A stretch of 64,000 nt of DNA from Dipylidium caninum (Eukaryota > Platyhelminthes > Cestoda > Cyclophyllidea > Dipylidiidae), in contig QEYB01000150.1 in assembly GCA_017562135.1 (NCBI GenBank), positions 1 to 64,000 of the forward strand, written 5' to 3'. The stretch's first letter is position 1, and each line of letters starts with the position of its first letter. Shown piece by piece: positions 1-10,988 of this stretch. The position numbers were made by a program, and so were the translations under genes. A model generated the notes under the pieces. That model was not told the DNA's origin, did no database searches, and saw nothing but the letters and a program-made list of their open reading frames with translations.

Positions 1-1736
1 CATTGTTTCTGGATCTTGTCTATACTTCTGTTTATATGTTTGTTTGGTGAAATTAACTGAATTCCTTGTTTCTTACTTTCATTTGGTCTAAATGATTCCT
101 CGAAAGCAAGACCATTAACGTATAACTAGGAAGACATAGTGAGTTGGTCATACATTACCACAAAATTAAGTGTTTTACTTGAACAATATGCTTTTTTTAT
201 TAATGTATAAACACCAGAATCAGTTCGCAATTTTTTAGAGATGGTTGACTGATTAGCTACCAATCTTCATCCATTAATAACCCCATTTAAGGCTTTGAAA
301 GTCCAAGAAATATTTTGGCATTCGTTATATTACAAAGGGCTTGTTAAGAAGATGGGGGGAATAAAACCCTTTGATGGACAAATGAATCTATTGTTGTTAT
401 GGACAGAAATATATTCTCATCTTTTTTAATAGCTTGTTGGTAATACATGTTTAGACCGGTTTTAACTTGCCGGAAGATTGAGCATAGCAAAAATAAATCA
501 GCGGTTTATGGCACAAGGATATTAGGAGTAATCGTCATAGTGGTTGCCGAATTGATTTATACCCTAAGACGCCAATAATACATATGATGCTCTCAGTTCT
601 TCAGGTCCTAAATCACGTTAGAAGAGAGGGATGCGCAGCGTAGGAGTTTGTCTCAATAGGTGTTACCTTTACCTAGAGCTAAAGGTGAACTTTCGGAGGT
701 TTCTAATGTTACTTAGGATTTAAGATAATCAGATATCACAGGAGGCAGGTAGGATAAGTTAGGATTAAATAATAGATGTTAATTAAGGTGGCAGAGCGTT
801 GCCAAGAGAATATAAAAACACGTCCTAGTGTGAGTAGTAGTAGCCACGGAAGACGATTAGGGACACTTCAGTCCATAGCTGGACACTACCAAGAGCAGGG
901 CGTCGAAGAGGCTGCACCTAACCAGAGTTTTGCCGAAAAGCTTCTTGAGTAATAAAGCAAAGTTATTTCGAAAAACAATATACTATGGTTAAATTTGTCA
1001 CAACAAGTTTTCACTGAGGTCATAACTCAATGACGGTTTTCTTTATGTTGTGTTACTGCTGAGCACAATGCTTATAGAGATTAAAGTGAAAAAAGTAACA
1101 CCTTTAGTTTTAGTTGCATCGAAACAGTCATATCTTACCGGACGCAATTTTCGATCACATAACAGAAAATTTTTAATTTAGAGCTGTGAGAAACTGTCCT
1201 CTTATAAGAAATGTCTTGATGGTTTTCGCATTTAATCAGCGCATCATACTAATAAGATTGTGGTCTGGCGCTTAATGGCTTATTTTTATCTTACAAGGCG
1301 ATATTCTTTTCCAAACTTTATCAGCCAAGTTCACGAGTTGGCAATTTCCAAATCATATAGCGCACCTATGTAGAACCTTGCAGCAGAAAGCACTTGGCGA
1401 AAAAGTCCGTTTTTATCACTGTTAGCATGAATATGTGTGATTTAGATTTGTTAACTAATTGAAGTTTGTCCCATTGATAGGTGGTGTTTTTATTCGCTTT
1501 ATAGTGCGGTTCTTTACGAACATATTTGGCTGATTTATTTGCGGTCGCGAGTAATGTGGCTTAGTCCCCGTTTGTTTTTTTCGCAAATTTGCCCCCCTTG
1601 CCCCAAAAAGGCCCTGTGAAAAATTAAAGCCAAATATGCATCTTTTTAAGTACCGACCAACCAAAATTTTCTTATAAAAACACTAACTTCTTTCGGTTAG
1701 TTGGTCATAAACAAAGATAGTGTTTTATTTTCGTAG
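1..1736. other. Non-coding stretch upstream of the first PDK exon
   Basis: No convincing coding exon was found here. The stretch must contain intron or 5' flank of the PDK gene, because the first recognisable PDK exon begins at about 1737 and lacks the family's N-terminal segment. One sub-region (about 660-1010) has a TATAAAA box near 811 and an AATAAA near 950, an arrangement like a solo LTR, but no primer-binding site or second copy is visible. Confidence 0.4.
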
Positions 1737-4700
1737 GAAAAAGAACCCCGGGCAGATATTACCAATCAAACCACCGTTTTTTGAGAACAGAAAAGTTGCC
1801 TGTTAGAATTGCCAACATCTTACAAGAAACTACATTTGCCCCAAAAAAAGTTAATTGGAGACTCCTTCGGCAACGTTAGTAACCAGTTTTGGTAAGAAGA
1901 CATTCTCTTTCCGTTACGCGTCACTCTCGTAGTAATGAAGAATCCATTTCATGGACCTTATTAACTACGAGGAATAAAGCTTTAAACTGCCAAAAGATTG
2001 CGAAACATTTTCTTGTTTTCTTGGAGAGAGTGACAAAGCCGTTTTCGAGGCACAGGCTGTTGTCGAGACAATGGCTGCAGTAAGTTTTTTTGGTTTAGTC
2101 CATTTCAATTAAACACTTTAAGGGTGTCATGGAGAATGTAGCGAAAAACACGGTGAAGATGCCTGTAACTACAACCAATTACAGTATTTCCTTGATCGAC
2201 TTTTTTTAATGGCGGATAAGCATTCGTTATGCTCGCCAAAGTCAGCATTGTGAGTCACTGATTATGCTCCTTTTTTCTTTGATTTCTTTTCACATATTTG
2301 AACTTTTCTTTCCAGTGCTAGTCTTCGGTCCCGAGCTGAATAAACACCACCGATTTGTTGGGTGCATCGATCAACACTGCAATGTTGTCCACATCCTGCA
2401 GGACGCTTACGATGATGCAAAATTACTCTGTGACCACTATTATGCAGATTCGCCAGACATGGAAGTTTCTCTTGTGAATGGTGCGTTTTGCTTCATCACT
2501 TATTTCTACTTTTTCGGATGGTTTTATGAGCAATTGATTTAGTATTCTAATTTAGTATCACTCCCTTTTGAGTAAACCTTGTTTCGTCTACTTTATGTTG
2601 TAACAGATATTATCTGTTTTGCCTATTTGTTGATCGTCTTTCTTTAATGGTTTAGTAATCTTTTAATATGCTTCTCAACGTATATAAACTTAATACTCAT
2701 TTTGTCGGGAGGTTATTTCATTTGCCTCGTGGAAAGTGTACCTTTTTCACACTTATCATGACAGATACGGACGGTGTCATTGAATTTGTCTATGTGCCTT
2801 CCCACCTCTATCACATTCTGTTCGAGCTTCTGAAGGTACGCTTCTTTCTCTAACTGAAGTTTGCTTTCTTCCTATTTTGTCATTATTTAATTCTTCGCCG
2901 AACGTCAATGTATTTTTTGAGGCGATAGACTTTCAGGATAGCTAGTTAATCTGACATCTGATTGATGACATTATTGCTCCTTTTTTCGATTAACTTGGAT
3001 GACACAATAAAAATTTTCTATTATCAACAGACCGGGTTTTTCCTATAATGTCCTTTACAAATCTCCTAATAAGTCATGGTAAAGTGTCTCGTAAGCCTCT
3101 TCATCTCTCATTTTGGATGCAGCCCTCTAAACATTTTGAGTACTCGGCCTAATTTTCCGTGAAATACACAGGAAGAATTCGGTGGTTTAAAAATTCATTA
3201 ATTAATTTAATCTGCGATTAACTTCAGTTCTTTTATACTTAATAAAGTGGTTTAAGATATTGCACTGACGAAAAGCTATTCCCACACTTGGATCGTTGGG
3301 CGTTATAACGAATATTGGTAACTTTTAGAGTTATACGATGTACATGTGCACGTGTTTGCCATTTGTTTATGCTATTCCTTCATATCAGACTGGTTTGTTT
3401 ACCATCGTCAATTTTGGTGTCAGTAAGTCAAAATTGCTTTGAGACCTTCGGTCTGCCCACTTTTGCGTTTTGCACAAGATATTTATTCGTATTTTCCATA
3501 GTGTCCTCGATGGGAGACAGTGATGAGTCCTTACTGTAAGACCTACGTGTCGACGACTCCCTACAACGCCCCGAGTATTAGGTGTCTAGTTGGTCGATAT
3601 TTGGAGAATTAAAAATTGCCTAATCGGCTCCTGAGTTGGATATGCTGTGTAAGAAGTCCTATGCAGAAACCAAAATCCAACGGCTGCCATATGCTGTATG
3701 GCGATGATTGGCTTTCACATTATTGCAGCGGCTACGTAACGGACGCAGAGGTTTGACATTCTTTTCAAATCAAATCGTGAAGCATCTGACCAACTTTAAT
3801 AAGGATGACATAAATTCATCTGTACAATTCTTTCATGTTCCATTTATTGGTGGAGTAGGAGGACATCATAGGAGTCAACTTAACCGTTCCACTTTTTTTC
3901 CAGAATGCTCTCCGAGCTGTCGTGGAGAAGGGTCGGAAATCCAACAATGATGAGTATCCAGCCATCAAGGTTCTCGTTGTCAGTGGCGAACACAATGTCA
4001 CCATTAAGGTAAATTTCAGAACTGACAGCTTACCTATTTGGATTAAAAAATTCATAATTCTTTTGTTCTGAGTCGCAGCCTTGGATCTTAAAATATCATT
4101 TTGTTATTAATAATTGTTTTGTAATATTTAGTGAAGGCTTTCCAAGGCGTCAGCCTCATGCTTTTTTCCCTGTTCGATTGGCGTTTGAGACGACCATTTT
4201 TACATTTCTATCGGTTATGTGCATGAATACTTTTTCTTGAGGATCTGTTTACTTGTAACTAATGTTACATGCTTTCAAGGAAGTTTGAATTTGAAACCAA
4301 CGTTCTGTCTTCAACGCTGGTGACTTGAGCCATGTACCAAAAGAGTTCGTTATTTTAGGGGACGTGGTCATTTAGGTCAAGGATGACGTTCTATGGAGGC
4401 AACATGATTTTAGTGCAATATAAAACTTGTCTAAGTTGTAAAATTAATGTATTTTGTACCATGCTACAAAATGGCGCGTGCATGGAGTGGCTATCAATCA
4501 TTCTATTTCTGACATCGTCCGATACCTGTTTTGGAGGCTTTACTTGTTCATAATTGGATCCATTCTTGAGATCAAATAGATAAAATTTTGAAGGTATCGT
4601 GAGATGCGTAACATGTTTCAGGAGATTCGATGGAATCCAGGTCAAACTTCTAAGTGGTTTCGAGTGTTCGAAGAAATAATAAAGGTGAAGAATTTCCTGT

Positions 4701-6208
4701 GGTAAATTGGAAGCAAAGGGTAAGCTCCGTTGTTTCTGTTTACCTCTGATTTCCAAGGACGATCTTTGCTTAACTGTCGAATGGCTTCGCACACCTCGAA
4801 GTCTCCTGAAGTACCTTTGTCTCTACTGTTGGCGTCCGGGTGACTTTTTTTCCTCAATTTTCTTAATTCTGCATTTCCATATCACCTTTTCGGGTTTACT
4901 CTGATGAGTGCAGTTTAAGCAGAGATATTAGTGTTAACTTCTATTCGATTTAGACAAATAGAATAAACTTTGAATCCTTTAAGTTCTCACTGGTCGGAGC
5001 TTAAATGAACCCTCTTCCATGGAGCAACCTTCCACTCCGACCGCACGTTGTTTATCTCAATCGTTCGATGTTTAATTATTTGCAGAAACAAATTAACTCG
5101 TGGCTCTCACTTCTACCTCTTGTATGAACATAAACCCATTCACAAATATATGCAATAGCGCGCATAAACATAAGATTCCACCCATATAAAGGACATTTTT
5201 GTGATGTCATTTTTCATTGAAGCTGTTAGTTCCATAGATACGAGTTCGTACTTTTGCGCCGAAGAGGGAGAATGTGGCTACCATTTTCTTGAATGCATGC
5301 TCCAGTCAGCAATAGGTGTTCAGTTGGTTTTGGTTTGCGTTTTTAAGTTGGTTGACAGCCAAGGACGTCCCAGTATTTGCTCATGTCACCATTGCAAGTA
5401 CCCATAAATTTTATAATTTAGTTGATTGGAAAAATTCTGGATACTTTTACTGGAATAGCGCTGATTAAAGGAATTGCCAGTACTTCTGATATCTTCATTT
5501 AGTGATGGTAGTTGGCTTATTCGAAAGGTCTAACGGCAAGGAAAGGTAAGTTTATAATTTAGGCTAGATACTGCAATAAAATGAATAGAATTAACACGAG
5601 AATGTATAACTCCAAGTGATCTGACGTCAGGTTTCTGTCGTTACAGTAACAAAGTGATTTCTCATATGTACTATGCGGTCGAACTCTCCACTCATCGCTG
5701 ACTCCCCTCTATATGCGCAATTTCGCAGCTCAGCCTTAGTCGCCTCTGCGTCTAAGGCCTGTTAAACATCATGCCTTTGGTAGGATTAATACTTTTACCC
5801 TTCGTCTCATTACAGCTGTCAGATCAGGGCGGAGGGTTTCCTCGAGCAATTAACGATCAGCTCTTCCGATACACCTACACCACGGGCGGTTCGCGGACGG
5901 GACGTAGTGAATCGATCCTCTCACCTTCGGCGGGCTACGCGCCAATAGCAGGCTACGGGTACGGACTACCACTGTCGCGGCTGTATGCGCGCTATTTGCA
6001 CGGCGACCTGACTTTGTCAGGTGCGGAAGGATACGGCACAGACGCTTACGTCTACCTCATGAGCCGAGCCGCGGATGCAGATGAGTTCCTACCTGTCTTC
6101 AACCGCACCTCTGCCCGACGCTACGAGTCGGTAGGTATACCGGTTGATGACTGGATTCACCGCAACATCACTCACGAGACACCCTTGCAAACACCATCGC
6201 AGGCGTGA
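1737..6208 (+). CDS. PDK: Pyruvate dehydrogenase kinase, mitochondrial (5' exons frame-disrupted)
   Basis: Mitochondrial kinase that phosphorylates the E1-alpha subunit of pyruvate dehydrogenase and switches the complex off. Intact exons: 2316-2480, 2765-2835 (motif VYVPSHLYHILFELLK), 3904-4008 (NALRAVVE, the N-box of this GHKL-fold family) and 5816-6208 (DQGGG and GYGYGLP, the ATP-lid G boxes; then YGTDAYVYL; stop TGA at 6206). Boundaries have GT-AG ends and phases that fit. Upstream, pieces of the regulatory helical domain lie at about 1737-1896 (LPVRIANILQE, then TPSATLV), about 1990-2079 and 2123-2249 (QYFLDR, then WRISIR), but they fall in different frames within single exons. The N-terminus and mitochondrial leader are not seen and may lie left of the window. 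The YVPSHLYH signature fits PDK rather than the branched-chain ketoacid dehydrogenase kinase. Introns 2836-3903 and 4009-5815 hold no recognised gene. Either a working gene with local sequence errors or a gene losing its 5' half. Confidence 0.88.
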
Positions 6209-9200
6209 TCACCCCACCGTCTTCTGTTTCAGCGCCTTGCCCAGCCCCGCTTAATATTTCCGAAGAGTATGTTTCCCCCTGTCCTCTCACCTTACTTTTT
6301 TTTGTACAAAAGGAGTGCACGCGCCAACAGCAGTATCCAGAATTAAGTGATTCCCACTTTCTATTGGTGGATTGTTCTATAATTTTTCAAAGCGGTGTGT
6401 ACGTTTATAACATGGAATGGGGTTCTATTGCGGCCTACCAGTTGCACCTTTAAGCACGTGGTTGGTGAACCAATCGCCTCAAAGGGATTGTGGTTTCTTG
6501 TATCCCATTGGCTAGTAAGATTTAGGAAGATCTTCAATGGGAAGCAGTCGGTTTTCTTGTATTATTCGCAAGGGACTTTCATTTCGACATTGGCTACTAT
6601 GATTATTCTCGAATAATTACCTCTCCAAAAGTTTTTTTTCACATAACGAGAAATTGGAATTTGCTCGAAGGGAAACACTAAGTTTGGAAGTTTACCATTG
6701 ATTGATGCCACTTTGTCTGTAAAGTGTCGCTTGTCGGTACCCAGTACATTTTGACATAATTTGGGGAGATGACGGTCTAAATCTTCCCTGGAATCTGTTC
6801 TTACCAAATGCCCTTAGTTTTTACGGTTCTCGCGTGTTTCCAAGGTTTTTTTTGTCAAGAGTAACTGAAATTTCAACCATTTGGCGACTAGAGTTCATCA
6901 CTTCAAACAGGCAATTTCTAAGCTTCGAGAGATCTAGAATGCGTGCAGTCGTGGTTGCCTGGCACAACTAGAGCCATTGATATTCTTCAGGATTGCGCGG
7001 TATTTGCGCTCGGTGTTGGAGCCTTAGGGTAGCGGGCCACACCACCCATTCAGGAATCTCATTATTCCTGATTGATGGAGCGGCACTCATGAAGGTGTTT
7101 AGTTTTTCCCCGCCAGTGCGAGTCGATTCGCGACTGTTTCCTTGCATACGCGTGATGTATAGCCGCACAAGCATGCACCGATGTCAGCTAACGTCTTAGT
7201 ATCGTCGATTGCACTAATGCTGATAAGCCATGCTGTAAAAACCGAAGGGAATTCGGAGGTAAATTGTTAGGCGTACTAAAACCCCTTTTGCGGAGGAAGT
7301 GATGTTTCAGACTCAGATGTCCATGCAACCGTTGCAACAAATAAAACCATGTTACTTGACAAGAAAGCCTTAGCAATGAAAAAAAGTCCAGATTTGTATT
7401 TGTTGTCCCTGTTGGTGTGCTGTTCTGCTCACGAAATAAGTATTCAATGGTCACGTGATACTGCGTCATCCCTAGGGTCCACACGATGGCCTTGGCAAAC
7501 AATTAGTCTGCGTGACAATCTGGTTGCGTTTGCCCGCCCATTGTCGGTCGATCTGAGTAATTTCTGTTGTGGTCTTGCCATGTTTGTTTTCCGGGATTCT
7601 GATGTATAGCGGACAAAATTCCAGGGTATAACTTATCTGTATTGAAAGGTAGCCAACGTCATAATTACTGTAATACTGACCTATTAATATTACGAAAGCA
7701 TATCAAAGGTCCAGGGTTAGGCGTATTTACATTATGCGGGGACGATACCCATGGAATTGCGTTCAACCCATAAGCAATTTGTCGATGCGGTGTCCAAGAA
7801 AGTGACCATTAGGTTTGACTCGTAGATACCATCCACCAATCAGTTGCTCCCTCGAGCTTGTTATAAAACCAGAAATAATTTACAGGCTCATCGCCTTTAA
7901 AAGCACGGGACTAATATTACTTTAATCGTGGCGTTAAACTCAGTCGACGTCCGGTTTTGCCATGGTACACTTTTGCCAATTCGACGGGGAAATGTCTTTC
8001 TGGGTGCATATTTAATGCAACAGTTTCGCGTCCTATTTCACATTTACTTAACACCATTTCTAAAATAATAATTTTACATTTCCAATGATTTTCTACGAGA
8101 CCACGACTTCTTTCACTTTAAGGACAACCTGTCCTTGGCCACATCAACTTTATTGGCTGGTATAGCGCCACTGTGATTGGCTGAGATGTAGTGCGCACCC
8201 ATTTGCATTGCGCAGGAAAGCGGAAACCAACGATGGATCATCCCCCCGTAGAATGAACACATACCGGAGGCAAAAGCAGCGCAATGCAGATGCTATTGCG
8301 TCAGTTTTATGTAGCAGGTGAAGGAAAATACGATTTACGCCCTGCAAATTGGCTTAATAGTTGGAACAAAGGTGAAAAGAGGTCCGATTTATTCACCATG
8401 TGTTTTCACAGCACGTAAAATTGAGAACAGACGGAGGATTGAGAGGACATGATTTAATAGTAACTGCCCATTTACTTAAAAACGGGATCTAAATGAATAG
8501 CAGCTTTTTCGTAACGTGCTTAATTACGTAAAACAGCATAAAGGCAAAATAACTTAAAGACTTGACCCCACGACAAGATAGGTATGTAAATACCATCATT
8601 GTTTTTTTGAGTGCTTATGCATTCGGCGGAGGCGAACGGTAACTTAGGATATTTAAGAACATGCTAGAGAAAATGTACTTCAGAATACCAGTTGGAGACA
8701 CATGACAACCTTTATCATAGGAAATAATTCGACCAATGAACCAACAGTGTAGTGAATGAAGGATTGATGTTTTGATAGGGCCCTTCATTTCAACGAACTA
8801 AATCGAATAGTAGTAGCTTTTGAGGACTTTCAGTAAAATTTGACCCTATTTCTCTTTTCTGTAAAGAAACAGAATTATAAGTGCTTGCCAGTCAACTAGG
8901 GCACATATTTAATGAGGGAGGTTCCCTTTTTAACTATCGTGGCAAGACAAAACTGTGTCGACGGATGTCTTATAGGTCAAGACAGTGTGTCCTGACAGAA
9001 GGGCTGTGGCGCAAGCCACAGTTGCAGCTATGTGTAAACAACTAAGGAGTCTCGGTAAATTTACCTTGAGCCTATACCATTAAATTCACCTTATAGGCGA
9101 AAGTCATGTGCAGGGTTATGGTATCTTGCGGCGTCCGACTACTGCAAATAAAAGTTTTACGTGAATAGGTATTTCTGGACAACTCCTGTAAAGTTAGTTA

Positions 9201-10900
9201 AGTTACAAGGTCCTCAGCTTAACATTAAATAGGGCTTTGCGAAATGAGATATAGAATCAGAGTTCTGGAGTCCAGTTATCAAATTCGAACCAATGGAAGT
9301 CAAGAAAGTGTTGCCACTGCATCGGCATTAACCAATCACGCGCGAATCACGCGCGAAATTAAGGCAATATCCAATGAAATCCTTGTGCCAGTTAAAACAT
9401 TTCCTAATTACTGAGGTTTGGTGGTATAAATTAACATTCTGAGAAATAAAAATCGAGCCTCTAACGTCTTGAAAATTTTATAGCTGGAAATAAATGACTT
9501 ATCCCAGTGGTGCGGTAATTGATGTTCAAGTACTAATCTAGAGTAAAAGTGAATTGAATTGGTAAATACGTGCGAACCATCTATTCATTCAAGCAACAGA
9601 TCATAACAGGAGTTGGATGTGTTCTTCAACGGTCATTTTTCCTGATTACATGAATTCATCCCCTTTAAATTTTATTGCATTTGTTAAAATCATCTAAAAA
9701 TGAGATACCTTGAGTTTATAAGAAGAATTAGTTGCCTTATTGAATAGTTTGCTTCTTTAAATGCTAGTCGGCGACGATTGACCACAACTTACAACAAGAG
9801 ATTGGAGGAAAAAGATTTTTCCCTACTGAATTACTAAAAAATGGGAATTCTGTGCATTTTGAATCTAATATTTTTTCCCCGGAAGTACGAAATTTCGTCA
9901 TTGTTAAATGCGACATATGCCTTAAGGAAAAATACACTTACCCTGACAAGAAATGTGTCAAATAAAAAGTTTTGGTGCATTGTGACGCTTATTGTGGCAA
10001 ATATTTGGGGAATCGAATTAGTGATAGCGGTATACATAGTGGTAGCGCACAAGACCAGGCTGCAGTGAGGTTAAGACAAATAAAATAAAACGTTTATTGT
10101 CTCACGAAATGTTTCTACAATATTGAAGCCTTCCATTTATTCTATGCCTTACGGAATCGGATGCTATAAGGTTACTATAATTTTATTCCAATTTTCTAAT
10201 AACTGTCAACAGAAATCGTTGTTTTCATGATCTATCTAGTGAGATTTAGGTGAAAATTATTAGCATATGGTCCCTTAAAGCAACGTATCCGTGTTAATTT
10301 TTCCCCCATAGATGATTGAGAGATTCCTATGCATTGTTGAAAATATTAAATAACAGCCTAAGGTTTGTTTTAAGATGTTAGGAGTCAGAAACAATGAATT
10401 CCATCCTGGTGGCATTCACACAATTGTGCAATAAGTTCCCATACCTCCGTAAAATTGAAATTAGAGATATTCTTCTTAGAGGATTTGGTGTTAACATACA
10501 ATGGAAAGCGTTTGGAGTTTTAATTGATAGCAAGAATGAATTGTGTGAATAAATACTGCGATATTTCTTACTAAGTAAACTGGCTCCTTGCGTCCGTTGA
10601 TGTAGAACTTTTCTTCGGCGAGAATACGTGTAATGAGTAGAGTTATCTCCGTAACATGCGAATAAACGGCCATCACAAAAGTTGAATTAGCGTAAGTTCT
10701 ATTCACAAGTAAACAAAATTGAGAGTCATATACCACATTTAATGGAAACTAATAAGAGCCTTGCAGAAAGGCGGTGCTTATTACGAACGGGTATTGGAAA
10801 TTTTACCGAAGTTTTTCAAGCTCAGGGAAGGATTTTGCATTGCTCATAACACCATTATGATACTATTGTTTAATTATCCTACCACACTTCGGTCCTTCCA
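6209..10900. other. Intergenic region between PDK and LIG3
   Basis: About 4.7 kb with no recognisable exon on either strand. The short open frames have no family motif. Small structured elements are present: an 8-bp hairpin at about 7050-7071, a GNRA-loop hairpin at 9002-9023, and an 11-bp direct duplication at 9334-9355. Any missing 5' exon of LIG3 would have to lie here, but no PARP-type zinc-finger pattern was seen. Confidence 0.5.
9002..9023 (+). other. Perfect hairpin with GCAA tetraloop
   Basis: CTGTGGC (9004-9010) pairs with GCCACAG (9015-9021) around a GCAA loop, and two G-T pairs extend the stem. GNRA loops are unusually stable in RNA. No gene or known ribozyme core surrounds it, so its role is unknown and chance is possible. 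Confidence 0.4.
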
Positions 10901-10902
10901 AT

Positions 10903-10955
10903 GTGACGCGTAGTGCGTCACTTGACGTAATGTGCCGTTATCCAGCCGTTTATAT
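10903..10955 (+). promoter_or_regulatory. Putative LIG3 promoter with clustered CRE/ATF half-sites
   Basis: GTGACGC (10903-10909) and GCGTCAC (10915-10921) form an inverted repeat, followed at once by TGACGTAA (10923-10930), a CRE-type site. A TATA-like TTTATATGG starts at 10949. The cluster lies 60-85 bp before the chosen LIG3 start codon. Role as promoter is inferred from position and motifs only. Confidence 0.45.
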
Positions 10956-10988
10956 GGCGCTGTATGGGGACTTTCCTCACCGTGCCAC

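Noticed and set aside
4391..4792. 133-codon minus-strand open frame in a PDK intron
   Set aside because: No motif; opposite strand to the host gene; overlapped by another minus-strand frame.
4900..4935. CTGATGAG string suggesting a hammerhead ribozyme core
   Set aside because: No CGAAAC partner or flanking helices at the required distance.
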